Shown here one piece after another: positions 47,170 through 59,325 of a stretch of DNA of 64,000 nt. How positions within the stretch are numbered: the first letter of the stretch is position 1; the number at the start of each line of letters is the position of its first letter. The translations under genes and the position numbers were made by a program. This DNA is from Ursus arctos (lineage: Eukaryota > Chordata > Mammalia > Carnivora > Ursidae), in assembly GCF_023065955.2 (NCBI RefSeq), contig NW_026622886.1, positions 13,960,001 to 14,024,000 of the forward strand, written 5' to 3'. The notes under the pieces were generated by a model. The model was not told the DNA's origin. It was given only the letters and a program-made list of their open reading frames with translations, and did no database searches.

Positions 47170-47395
47170 GGATACCTGGGTGGCTCAGTCGGTTAAGCGT
47201 CCAACTCTTGGTTTTGGCTCAGGTCATGATCTCAGGGTCGTGAGATCGAGCTCCTCACTGAGCTCCCAAGCCAAGCTCCTCACCTACAGCTCCTCACTCA
47301 GCAAAGACTCTGCTTGAGATTCTTTCCCTCTCCTTATGTCCCTCCCCCGACTCTCTCTCAAATAAATAAATAAAAGCTCAAAAAAAAAAAAAAAA
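47170..47395 (+). mobile_element. SINEC with internal short repeat
   Basis: Complete copy with a 14-bp duplication AAGAATGACAAGAG at 47156-47169 and 47396-47409, preceded by TT (target TT/AAGA). Between the B box and the CT-rich part AGCTCCTCAC occurs three times, at 47249, 47274 and 47288, which lengthens this copy. Confidence 0.94.
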
Positions 47396-48799
47396 AAGAA
47401 TGACAAGAGAAGAGAAAATGCAAAAATTCCATGTAACCCAAGGAACAGACCTGCACTGCGTCAAAAGGCTTTGTGAACAGAATTGGAAAACTGAGTCACA
47501 GTAGGTAGATACCATACATTTGGAAAGCGAGAGAAGCTCAAATGATTCTCCTCCACAAAAAGCAGGCACTCAGCTGAAGAAGACCAGGGAACAAAAGAGC
47601 AAAGACTCACATAAAACAGCTACACAAGAGTCGAGAACCTCAAATTGCCTGGGAGACCAAAAACCTGCTAGAGTCTGAGTAAATCACCAAAGTCAGCACA
47701 GGAAAGAGATTTCTGTAGGCTGACTTGCTGCGTTACTCCAGAAGAGAGACAGAGCACAGAAGTCAGCGGGCCAGGAGGCAGGGAGATCCTGACATTCTTT
47801 ATGTGATGGGAAGGCAAGTTTACCGCAATAGCACTGAATCTACTCATTAAATATTTGTAATTATTTAAATTATTCAGTGAAAATCACTTGGATTATTAGC
47901 CATTATTCATTCTCTAAGGAAAGAAGGCCACAGATACATTTCTCAGATAAATAAGCAAACAAGTTATTATCTTCTGACATTTAGGTTAGGGTGCTAGAGG
48001 TACGAAAATGAACAAGACATGAATGGAGGAAATCGAATCAGTGCTGTAAAGGCAGGGAAAACAAACAGTAACTGTGTCTTTTAGAGAGTAAGAAATAAAT
48101 GTCAAAAAAAATCAAAGAGCTCGACTCACTGCTCTTTTAACTTTCCTATTTCTCAAATGCAGTAGAAAAACCCCACACTGGCATTAACTGCACAGAAGTA
48201 CTTTAATCTCAGTATTTCCTGATGCAGAGAAAATCAAGTGAAATTGTAGGTCACTGAAGACAACATGGGAGGACCGTGTAGTGTAATCCAGGTGTCTGTA
48301 TTTGTCCTCCAGAGTGTCAGCCCATTTTACTATTTTTGTCCCGAGCTCCAAATTATTAGTTACATCTGATATTTAGAACTCTGAAGATGTTGCATATTAA
48401 CCTCAAAGCCTCATTAGAAAACACAAAAAAAGGACACCTTCAAGAATAATTTAGAATGCAAAAAGAAAAAAAGAAAGAAAAGAAAAGCTTGTTTACATCC
48501 TAATTTGTACATTTCGCAGGATGTTCTGTAACCAGTTCATCTTTACAACCAGCCTTAGGGTCTCTTCCAGGTGAAGGCCCCAGGCAGCTCTGAAACTGAC
48601 GCAAGGACTAGCCAATAGGAGGCACTCCGGGCCCATTTTTAAGTAAATTTTAAAAAAACGAGTTGTAAGTTTCTATCAATTTGGTTTTTCATTCTAGTTA
48701 TCTCTTAGTGGGATTGCTTCAAAGTATCTGTTTCTCTCTCAGACCCAGAGACTGAGGATGAAGTCGTGGGCACTACAGTGTTGAGAGCTGACTGTATTC

Positions 48800-48960
48800 A
48801 AGATTTTCAGGCCTGTTTTCCCTTTTTGTCCTCAAAATACCTTAGAAGGGCATTATGCGAAAGAAAGGTTCAGAGACGCTGAGCAAGGCCAGCTAGCAAG
48901 TGACAGAGAGGAACTCTAACCCAGTTCTGACCCTCATATCCACGCTGTTTCTAGCCGGTT
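48800..48960 (-). repeat. MIR, reverse
   Basis: GAAAGGTTCAGAGACGCTGA, GCAAGGCCAGCTAGCAAGTG and AGAGAGGAACTCTAACCCAG. Confidence 0.6.
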
Positions 48961-49009
48961 TCTTGTTTCTGTGGAAAGCATCCCACTGTTCTTAAATCAT
49001 GTTTGGCTT

Positions 49010-49223
49010 GGGGCGCCTGGGTGACTCAGTCGGTTAAGTGTCCAACTCTTGGTTTCAGCTCAGGTCACGGTCTTGGGGTCCTGGGATTGAGCCCTGCATC
49101 AGGTTCCCAGCTCAGTGGATCTGCATCCCCTCTCTTTCCCTCTGTCCTTCTGTCCCTCCCTACCTCCCTCCCCACTCACGCACGTGGTCGCGTGTGAGAG
49201 CGCACGCTCTAATACTAAAAAAA
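49010..49223 (+). mobile_element. SINEC with atypical 3' end
   Basis: The head is normal, but the usual CAAATAAATAAA tail is replaced by a purine-pyrimidine stretch with CGCACGTGGTCGCGTGTGAG near 49180 before the A-run. A 16-bp duplication with one mismatch, AAATCATGTTTGGCTT, lies at 48994-49009 and 49224-49239. Confidence 0.92.
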
Positions 49224-49644
49224 AAATCGTGTTTGGCTTTCTAGCACAGGAAGTCCTTTAACCGCCACCCAGCTGTCTTGTCACAGTTTTAATATTTATC
49301 TGAATAAAGCTAGACTTTACATCTGTCACTGGACAGGTCTGATACTTTTTAAAATTTAACAAATAGATCCAATTAAAGGTCTTTAAAAATTCAGAGAAAC
49401 ACACAGACTCAGCATAGCTTTGAGCACCTTAGGCTGGGATTTAGACCAAACACTATGTAAGATGTATATATCAGCAAGCCTAGAACTCTGCTCAATACAC
49501 TTCACGTGAATCTTACAACATCCCTAAGGCAGAGACTGTTTGGTTTACCAATGAGAGGAAAAAAGGGCCTAAATTGGAAAACTCAAAATAAATAAATTGG
49601 AAAAGACATAAATCCTCCCTTAGCTAGTTTTATTCCTTTCCAAA

Positions 49645-49880
49645 TGTCAGGGGCTTTCAAAGTGTGTTCCCTGGAACCCCAGGATCCTTTTGGAGGAGCT
49701 TCAGGGGCAATGGAAGGGACAAAGAGGAAACCGAGTGAGAAAAGCACTACACCCATTACCCCCAGCTACCCCAAACAACTCAGTTACCTTTTTTATGTAT
49801 TGAGACTATATGCGAAAATATATTTGAGGAAGAAACAATCGATTCTACTGCTTTAAAAAGTTTGGAAATCTCTGCTAGTG
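49645..49880. mobile_element. Possible hAT-type relic
   Basis: The ends form imperfect inverted repeats: CAGGGGCTTTCAAAGTG near 49648 and TTTGGAAATCTCTG near 49862. The size is typical of a non-autonomous hAT element. The family is not assigned. Confidence 0.4.
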
Positions 49881-50459
49881 TGTTACAGCAACAATTAAAC
49901 GGTTGTGCTAACATCTCCCCAAAGAAAACCTGAAGAAAGCAAGCTAGGGTTCTAATTGTGATAGATATGAGAGTAGGTACTTTTTTCTGCCATGGGAAGT
50001 TTACTTGAAATACTTTAAGATTCAAATATATCTCTGCAAAGAAAAAAGTCATAATTTTTTAAAAAGTGTGCTCATTAAAAAAATTTCATTGGCATTTCCT
50101 GGCTCAGTGATGATACAGTTTATACAACAGAGCATAGACCACAGCATGGGGCATCCACAGGACACTCTGCAATGGGGCAAAGATCATTAACTTGTTCCTG
50201 GGACAGCATGTTTCTTATGAAGAGCTTCTCTTGCTACTAACTTCATTCTAAAGAAAAGGACAGACACCTTGATTACTTCTATAACAAGGCAGATAATAAC
50301 GGTGCCTCTTAACAACCTGAAAATGATACCTAGAGAAGAACCAAGTACCTAATTCAAGCTTTGCTCAATAGCCTTGGTTATCTTTTCACAATGTGAAATG
50401 AAGTCAATGATGTCCTGCGTTAAAGATCCTCAGTCTCCTGACCATAACTTCCTCTTCTC

Positions 50460-50605
50460 TGGAAAGAGCGTGAGCTGTGGATTCAGACAAGCCTAGGTTC
50501 AAATGCTAGTCCTCGTACCTACTAGCTATTAGACTGGGCATTTAACTCTTCAAGCTTTAGTGTCTTTGTCCTATCAGTGCGGATAATACAATGTCCCACA
50601 CACAA
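50460..50605 (+). repeat. MIR
   Basis: GAGCTGTGGATTCAGACAAG, CCTAGGTTCAAATGCTAGTC and ATTAGACTGGGCATTTAACT. Confidence 0.68.
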
Positions 50606-51769
50606 CTGAGAGGAATGAAGCCAAGGTAGCGGCCAACACTTGTCATGTGCCTAGCACCACACTAAGGGCTTTATATAGATTTACTAGAACTATCTCCCTT
50701 TATCGGATGTGGAAATTAAAGCAAATAAAACTTAAGACTGAAAAGAGTAATATGGGTAAAAAGGTCAACCACAGAGTTGCCAGGCAAGATTATGTGTTCC
50801 ATAGATGTCAGCATCTCCCTCTTCCCATCCTCCCCTTTGAAAGAGCATGACCATATGGATTAAAAATAAAACTGGAAATCAGGGCTCAAGAAATTGGATT
50901 CAAAATGACTCACTGGATGTCACTGAGAAATGACTCAGTCTCTGCGGGCACAGAAGCACAGAGCACCACCAGTGCAGGAACAGCACTGTGATTACGTAGA
51001 CACACGTGCAAGCACAGAGAGTCCGATTACAGGAAAACAACAATCCTTCCAACCTCCAAGTCCTCATTTCAAACACTTTGCTTTTTGCTCACTTTCCTTC
51101 TTTAGAACCTAATGGATTATAACACAATAATGTACCATAGTTTGAATGCCACTCAAGAGTCCCCATGGTCTGTATCTGTACATACTAGGAATCAAGAAAA
51201 GAAAAACTAAGGACAAAGCAGGAGGGGTAAGCAACAAAGAGTGGGGCAGGGTAGAGGAAGGATCCCTAGAAAAGACGGGGCACTGGTAATAATTTAAAGC
51301 AAGAATAAAAAGGTTCAGTATAACCTTTGATAGCTTTCTTAAAGGTTTGCTAATATAACAAATGCACATACACAAACACACTGGCTTCATGGACTACAGA
51401 GCTTTAAAACGTGATCCTCAATCTAATTTCAGAAGGAAATATTTCTAAATGTCTACTTCTCAAAAATGTCCATATTTCAAAAATCTTGCAATTTGATTGC
51501 AAAAATTGCAATCCATAAGTAAGAATTGCCCCCACGACCTTGTCATCATTACATCAAGTTAAATCTGTCTCTAAGTCCCCACCCCAACTGGCCTGATAGA
51601 CAATTTAATTTCAGTCATTGCTGACATTCCCAGTCCTCTACCCCACATATGTAGGACTGTAAAAGGTTTTGACAGAGGTTTTGTAAACAGCAGAACGTTT
51701 AGAGAGCACTCAGGTCTCCAAGCCACACTGCTTCTGCTGAGCCACCCACATTGCAAGTTTAGAGTAGAA

Positions 51770-51895
51770 TTCATTCACTCACTCATTCATTTACAAAATT
51801 TGTTGAGCAGCTACTATACTCTGTACTCTGCTTAAGGTACTAGAGATGCAACAAAGAAACACGAAGATGACACTGCCACCTTCCCAGAACCCCCA
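51770..51895 (-). repeat. L2 fragment, reverse
   Basis: ATTCACTCACTCATTCATTT then TTGTTGAGCAGCTACTATAC and TAGAGATGCAACAAAGAA: antisense tail. Confidence 0.6.
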
Positions 51896-52779
51896 AAGTT
51901 CCCTGAAACATGGAAGACCTGCTCCTTCCTCAGGCTGGAGAAGCGTAGCCAACGCTGGCAGTTCAGGTGGTTCAAGCACAGGCTCCTGGCACACAACCCA
52001 GCCAATCCCTCCCTTTCTCCCCATACACGGGAAGCCATGCTACCACTGCAGGACAATCTAAGGGAGCTGGACAGAAAATTCCTTTTCTCCCTCTGTCTCT
52101 GTGTGTGGGTATCTCTGTGTCTGTCCCTTTTTACCAAGCATTAGCCACTCAGAAGCCCACACTTTCAGAACACAAAAGCCGGGGACTACAGGTAACACAG
52201 AACTCTGCTGAAACAAAGAAGCTCAGGAGACCTAGCTACCATCTGGGGATGGGGAACAATGGGTTAGAATAGAGAGAAGGGAAAATTACATCAAGGAAAA
52301 CACAGACACACACACACCCTTACATTATACTTGCACATAGAAATGTTTTTCTCCTAGAAAGCAATCAAGTTGTTTTCAATCTGAACAAAACAAATGTGAT
52401 CTGTTTTTCAATTTCTCTTGAACTGAACTGTGCACCAAAACGTTCACCACTGCTTTAAGATACTATGCATAACGTAGTGCCTGGCACATGACAGGTGAGA
52501 TGGAGAGATGGGTGAATGGATAAAATAACTTTTCTTCTTTATAAGCCACATCTGTTAGGCGGAAAGTTGAGAAACAACTTTTAGATGGCTAGCCACTCTA
52601 AGACATCTTCTTTTGAACAGATGAAGCCATTGTTAGGACACAAGCACTATAGGCAAAAAATGTAATTTACCATGTAGAAGCATGGGGAAGAATTCTTGCA
52701 TCAAGACGTAACAAAATAAGAATAATTTTATAAAAAAATATGGAGTTCACTTTTCCTAATCATGTTTATTTAACCTTTT

Positions 52780-52985
52780 ATTTATCAGAACAAGGGCCAG
52801 CATATGACTAAATATTGACTATCAAATATTAACCATATAGCCTTGGGGAAATATACTCAGTTTTTTCACCTTTAAAATCGAGAAAACACATCTACTATTT
52901 CTTGTAGGGTTGTTTTAAGAAAAGATAAAGTATGGGAAGAGCACTTACCATAATGGCTGGCCTAGCTTAGACACTCAAAAAATTG
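52780..52985 (+). repeat. MIR
   Basis: GCCTTGGGGAAATATACTCA, TTTTTCACCTTTAAAATCGA and CTTGTAGGGTTGTTTTAAGA. Confidence 0.6.
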
Positions 52986-55005
52986 GCAAATTTTCTCTGT
53001 CTCCTAGCTTAATCTTAAAGGTCATACATATATGTCCACAAAATTCCAAGAAAATAATGAAATCTTTCCATCATCTTAACAAAAATGTTTGTAGGAGAGA
53101 AGGAATTTTTCTGATGTCCAAATCCTATTTTTACATTGTTGTAAGTTGGTCTCTCAAAACTTCCTACAAATAACAATCTAAGGTATAGTCCCTTGAAGAA
53201 CCAAACTATGTATTTTTATACTTAGAAATGTCAACTAACTTGTTAAGTATCTGAGTCACATTTAGAATCTACGGTGAAACTGAAGGTACATAAATGGCCC
53301 AAATCTTTCCTACCAGAAATGACCATGTAGACAGCTTCCTAAACCTACTTAGCATAAAGCTTATTTTTTTTTTTTAAACAAGAAAACAGATTAGTTCCAA
53401 AGTATTAGAAAATTCTTAAACTTATAAAGAGTTGACTTGCTTAATAAGGTGAAATAACATTTCCTTTTTCTTATTTTTAAACTTAAATATTAACTATTCA
53501 AACATACGCTTCTGCTTGTTCACAAAGAGCTCACCACTCTAAACAATACACGTTATCATATACAAATGTTTCTTTAGTAAGATATCCTAACAAAAATTAC
53601 TGTAAAAATAGTCTCATAAACATTAAATTCATTTTGATGTAAGTTTATGCAGCCCTAAAAAATTTTTAAGTTCATCTCCTGCACTTGCATAGAAGCCAAC
53701 TTTTATCACTTATTAAACATTTTTTAAAAATCCTTTCAGCACTATATAATCTATCATCTTTCAAATCAGATGACATAATTACAGAATTTTATAACTTTCC
53801 ATGAAAAAATTATTTTCTCTCCAGTGTCTATTAATCGGATTTTCAATCTCCTGGGGAAATTTTTTCTCTTTTATTCATTAACCTAATATGAAAGGATTGC
53901 CCAAGCAGAACAAATAGCTGGTCCTTTTGTCTTTTTCATTAAAAATATTTCTCTTAGAACCAGCCTCATCTTCAATTTCAGGATCCTTCCCCTTGATGTG
54001 TTTAAACCCCATACTGAGCACATTCAGAAAGGAATTAAATGAAGGGTAGGAGACCCTCCATTCCAGCTGGTCTCCAATCTTGATCATATTACCTCAGCAC
54101 CTAACTTCTCCTTCCTTCAGTTGTCCTACCTATAAAGTGAAAGTATTAATTATCTCAGAAGGTCAGGAGGGTAGTATGATGACAAAAGGGGATAACTGCT
54201 ATGAAAATGCTTAAAATTGCTCATTAAAAATTTAGTATAGAAACGCAGTGTCACGAAACTAAAAGTAGCAAAAAATTACAGTGGTTCTTCCTGCCGTGGT
54301 CTTCAGATCTAACCCCTTCAAGCGCAACACTGTAGAATACTACTTGATCTAGTATTAGAGCTCTGAGAATGAAACATGAATGTCAATGACTTAGTCTATG
54401 ATACCACATCCTCCATCCTCAATGCTAAATCTACAACTTGTGTAAATGTATTGATTAAGATCAAATTCTAGTAAAAACTATTTAAAAAAGTAATGTAAGA
54501 AGCATAGAGATTAATCAAAATGCTTAGAAGAGTGGGGTCACTTCTCAAGTCACAGCCCATCATCAGTGACTTGAGATACCCATTTTGGAGAATAAATTCA
54601 TGATTTCAGGTTACTCCATCAACATTTACTTACTACTCGTACATCTGAGCAAAGGGATAGTATTCTAGTAATAGTGTTCTCAAAAATTTATTTAATTATG
54701 ATTAAATCAAAGAATCTAAAAAATCACAGTACCTGGTGATCTACTAAATATTATCTTAAGTACAGAACTTCAGTTCTTCCATCAGGTTTTTTCAAAGACC
54801 CCAATACTGCGTGGCTCAGTTTCACAAATTAAACCTGCATTTCACTAACCATCTCTTCTGGTCTCAAAATTATTTTACACAGTATCTCCTTTAAGACATT
54901 TTTTTTTTTAAACTTGGCATCTAAAGTTTCTAGTTTTATTATACCTCCCAAGTATTAGAATAGTTTCTCCTTCCATGGTCAAATTAAAATTTGAGGGAAA
55001 CTTAC

Positions 55006-55110
55006 TTTCTTGTATTGCATTAAGAATCTCTGAAAAGTCCACATCACTCTTTGGGCCGTCAGGTAGTATTTGCATATCCAGCTGGTAGCCTTGCAAATCC
55101 ACACCTCCTT
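55006..55110 (-). CDS. ANO4: ANO4 coding exon (in-frame, skippable)
   Basis: The 105-nt exon begins with AA (finishing a split Glu codon), encodes 34 residues GGVDLQGYQLDM through SEILNAIQE, and ends with the A of a split Met codon. The acceptor is TTTCATTTCTCTAG before AAGGAGG; the donor is GAAA followed by GTAAGT. Both flanking introns are phase 1 and the length is a multiple of three, so skipping removes exactly 35 residues without a frameshift. The residues lie in the cytosolic N-terminus ahead of the dimerisation domain. I recall a human ANO4 isoform shorter by 35 residues, which would fit; this was not checked. The start codon exon is outside the window. Confidence 0.94.
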
Positions 55111-56039
55111 CTAGAGAAATGAAAGATATTCATGGAGTTTGCACTGGTTATCAGAGAGCCCAGCATTAGGGTCCCAAGGAGAAGCAATGTCAAAATCTAA
55201 AATGAACAGCCAGCTGATTTGCCAATGATCCTCTTGGAAAAAGGACTTTAAAAAAAAATGAGAAATATTACCAGGCATTTGCTCCTTATGGGACCAAAAA
55301 GGTTCAATTGTACTTCCAACGTAAAAAATAAGGCAATTACTTTATTAAAATACTACACACTTCATAGTATTTACTGATGACTTCCTGGGTGAAGAATAAA
55401 ACATGCTAGCCTCCACCCAAGGACATTTAAAATTATTTTCAGTTCACATGGATAAAAAGTGACATCCAACACAAATACTTTATATCATCTTCTCTAAAAC
55501 TATAGTAATTCATTCTTAGAAAAGGATTTAATATTCTTTATATCACAGGAAAATAGACATTTTTCCCCTCACAGTTGGACTTCCCTGCTACATCAATTTT
55601 TCAATTACATCAGAATGCTTTTATTTTTGCTATGAAGTAATTAAACCTGTTGTACTAGATTTGTCTCACGTATTTTTGGTGTGCTCTGAAGATGAGGGTT
55701 TTTTTCATGCTGTTCCACACACCTAGAGAACATTTAAGGACATCAAAGGAACCAAGATATTAAAAAGTAGCTTTATCACTAACAATAATAAACCTTTAAA
55801 TGCTTCTTAAAATAATCATCTCCAATTCTGAGGACTTTAGAAGAGCTAAAAAGCCAGTGCTAAAATAAAAAGATAGTCTGATGAATAGAGTGGGGCATGC
55901 CGTAGCTTCCAATATTTTTGTAGAATTATTCTTAGCCTTGAATAAATTTCAGTTACATCGCTAAAACTCAAAAGAATATGACACAGTCGCTATCGTATAA
56001 GGATGCTCATTCTAGGAGGGACATGAACACAAGTAACTT

Positions 56040-56165
56040 AATATAACAGAAGGTGAGCTTTAGAAGGGCAGGAACTTTTACCTGCACGCTGTCACCCAGT
56101 ACACAGAACAGTGCCTAGCACCGAGTAGGCAGGCCGTCAACAAATGTAGGCTGAATGAATGACTA
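56040..56165 (+). repeat. L2 3' end
   Basis: AGAAGGGCAGGAACTTTTAC, CAGAACAGTGCCTAGCACCG and GGCTGAATGAATGA; only the tail remains. Confidence 0.65.
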
Positions 56166-56209
56166 AGGCTACGTGATAATTATGAAAGAAAGCCCGTAGA
56201 GCTATAAGG

Positions 56210-56420
56210 AAAGCCATAAGCCCAGATTCTGGAGTCCTGAACACCAGCATTCAAACTCTTATTAGGAAACACTGAATATCTCTAAATCTTGGTTTTCTCG
56301 TCTATAAAATCAGGGTGATAATAACAGTCTCACAGAACAACCATGAAGACTAAAGGAGATAATGCATGACAAGCTCTTAGCTGTCAGATAGTCAGCACTC
56401 CATAAATGGAAACCGTTACT
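56210..56420 (+). repeat. MIR
   Basis: AGATTCTGGAGTCCTGAACA, TCTTGGTTTTCTCGTCTATA and AAATCAGGGTGATAATAACA. Confidence 0.68.
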
Positions 56421-56784
56421 ATTACCATCATAATAATGTATCAAAGGAACATTGACATTTATACAGAAACTTGCTACTGAATAATGAGAAGGAAGCCACA
56501 AGTCTGTTCTTTGGGACACCAGCATGCATTTCAGTGACTGTCAAGCATCGTCAAGCACTGCAGACACCGTGAACTTCTCAAATGCATGCATGTGGTTGCC
56601 TCACTGAAGTTAACAGTTGAGACTAAGCTTCTCAACAGGAATTAAAATGGATTATTTGGTTTTCCCACGGCCGGCTACTGTGCATAAGTAGGGACAAGTG
56701 CTGTTGCTTTTCAACCTCTGCTAAGGCTAGCTGCCACTGTTCTGCTCAAAAACCAAACGCTTCATAATAACGATGACAAAAAAT

Positions 56785-56950
56785 AAATAAGAATATTCAA
56801 TACCGCCTATAGGCTGGCTCTGGGCTATGTACTTTATCATCTCATTTAGCCTTTACCTTTGAGAAGAAGGTGCAGTGGGAAGGAATAATTTGCCCAGTTA
56901 TACAGCTACTAAGTTGTCAAGATGCAACTCCAACCCATGCTCCTACCAGT
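56785..56950 (-). repeat. MIR, reverse
   Basis: TTTATCATCTCATTTAGCCT, GGAATAATTTGCCCAGTTAT and ACAGCTACTAAGTTGTCAAG. Confidence 0.65.
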
Positions 56951-57232
56951 CTTAAAAACCCCCCATATATCAAAGCTGTCACAAATACAGGCTGTTAGAA
57001 ATAAGGGAAAAGGATTTACCAATAGTCCCATGTTCTAGTGCTTCCGACATGACAAATGCCACTATATAACCTAAAAAGCAAATGACTTGATAAATAGGCT
57101 AATACACAAGAGCCCAACTTATTTACCTTGTTTGTCTTAGGAGCTCATAAATTCATGTAGAAGTACTTTTGACTAATAAATTACTACAATTTCTAATAAC
57201 CAAAATTCCATAAATTTTTAGTAATTATTTTT

Positions 57233-57455
57233 AAGATTATTTATTTTTATTTATATATTTTATATTTATTTATTTTCTTTCATTTATCTGAGAGAGAGAG
57301 AGAGAGAGAGAACAAGGGGGGGAGGAGCAGAGGGAGAGGGGGAAGCAGACTCCCTGCTGAGCAGGAAGCCCCACGTGGGGCTCAATCCCAGGACCCAGAG
57401 ATCATGACATGAGCCAAAGGCAGACACTTAATGGACTGAGCCACCCAGATGCCCC
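57233..57455 (-). mobile_element. SINEC, only SINE in upstream intron
   Basis: Antisense copy with an expanded AT-rich tail complement and a (GA)n run at about 57292-57312. A 13-bp duplication AGTAATTATTTTT lies at 57220-57232 and 57456-57468. Confidence 0.93.
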
Positions 57456-58959
57456 AGTAATTATTTTTTTGTTAGAGAACAGTATAGGAGTGTAGGAAGT
57501 CACAAAAGAGGCAACATAAAGGAGGCATTCAGGTCGTTAAAGTCTGTCTTTAGAGAATATTTAATGCTTAAGATATCAAGAAAATGTGAGGAAAATGGAT
57601 ACAAGGATAGAGATAAATAGATTTGTCTCAAGTATATTTTTAAAAAGTACCCTTTTATATGACTAGAAAAAAAGGCAGGAAGAAAATACTCCAAATGGGT
57701 ACACAGTTATCCCTCATCTCTAAAATTATGGGTATATTTTGTTTTATTCTTTATCTTGTCTATGTTTTTTTTTTACAATAAACAAAATATTTTTATAATT
57801 TTAAAGTCATTAAATTCAGATTGTGGCAGTGGAGAATATTAAATATTGAGAGTTCAGATTCAAGACTTAAAGACTACAAATGTTAGGCCAGTAAGAGATA
57901 ATTCTAACATAAAATTTTCTGGATTAATACAATTCTTAAAATATATAATTTAAAGAGCTCCAAATTGCAGGATGCAACATTCTCTTCGTAGTAAACTGTA
58001 AGATCACATTTAAAATTCCTAAAATAAAGGTGTTTTCCTTTCTCTGCTCTAGAAGAAATATAAAATACACTTTAAAGTGTAATATAACGGTCTGAAACTT
58101 CTGGCAGGAAATCATTCATTAAAGTCCAACATGACAAAGTAGGGGATGCTATAAAACAAGGACTTTTGTAAACTTTCCTAAATAGAAAGTGATCGCTTGT
58201 GCAAGGACATTTTCAAATGAATCCTTCAAGGTGATAAGCTTTACCTTTAGCACATACTGCCCAGTGAACAAGAAAAAATACTTCAATACAAAAGTTCTAT
58301 GTCCTACTTTGAACTTCCGATATTTATTTATTGTTAGTCCTATAGTTTTGATGTGATCTCTAAAAAGTTGAGAATCAAAGCTCTTTCTACAGTCACAGAT
58401 GCCTCTGACTTTGAGTCAAAACACAAAGCTCCTTTTCAGAGGCAAGATGGTGAAAATGTCATGGTTTCAAACTGATAAAGTTTTAAAATAAAATATAACC
58501 CCCACTGGGCCTCAGTAATTGACATGCAACCAAATGTAATCCCAAGGAAACTAAACCAATAAGTTACATTGAAGAGGGAAACTTTAAAAAGATTCCTGAA
58601 GATGTGGAGAACAAAATGAACCATTTTAAAAATCAAAAATAGCCACAAAATTCATGTGATCTTCAAATCTGTCTTGAGCTTTTCTCATACTTGATTGATT
58701 ATACTCAAATCTTAATTGTGATTCTGTTGTGTGAGAGTAAAGTTGAAAGTAGCTTCAATAAAAAAGAGCCTTGATAACAGTGCTTACATTTAATAAAAGA
58801 TCTTCAGCTGAGCAAACAATAAAAATTCATTTTAGGTTTGTAACTAGTTTAGACGGATTTAGCTAAATGCTTATATACAAAAGGAATCGAAAAAACAAGC
58901 TCGAAATAGGAGTCTCAGCACACATGTCAATGCCTCTCCCATTCCATTTCTGTCTATAG

Positions 58960-59325
58960 AAATCCCTTTCTACTTTTAAGCACCATTCTAAATGCTCCGC
59001 TTCAGGAAACATTTCTTGACCCTAACAAGCAAACACCATTTTCTACCATTGCTATTTTGAACTTCTATAGCAACCTATATTTTATCTTTTCTATGGTACA
59101 CGTTTTCCATCAGCAATAAGGTAGGTAAAGTATCTAGCACAGTGTGGAGTAGACACAGACAACACGTGAGCTCCTATTTCTCCCCATCTAGATTTTCTTC
59201 TTCATCTCTAGACCCTCAACTAGACTATCACATGATGGGGGCCTGGGACCAAACTGTATCTACCTTTTTATCCCCTCAGAACCTAGATCAAGGCCTTGAA
59301 CATATTAATTGCTCAGTTAAAGCTC
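58960..59325 (+). repeat. L2-like fragment
   Basis: Contains AAACATTTCTTGACCCTAAC, ATCTAGCACAGTGTGGAGTA and a second tail-like part with CTTTTTATCCCCTCAGAACC. The assignment is moderate because decay is heavy. Confidence 0.45.

Larger units (their letters stand above)
43134..55005 (-). other. ANO4: ANO4 phase-1 intron, 11,872 bp
   Basis: Complete intron with donor GTAAGT at 55005 and acceptor GGTTTTAG at 43134. Between 44 and 49.3 kb it holds an MLT1 LTR, a MER5-like element, L2 fragments and three SINEs. From about 49.9 kb to the exon at 55006 only scattered MIR and L2 remnants are visible. The stretches 43140-44040, 47410-48780, 50700-51770 and 53000-55000 contain nothing I can name. Confidence 0.88.

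Noticed and set aside
53878..54087. 69-codon minus-strand frame between ANO4 exons
   Set aside because: No clear acceptor-donor pair in a phase compatible with the adjacent exons, and no resemblance to anoctamins.
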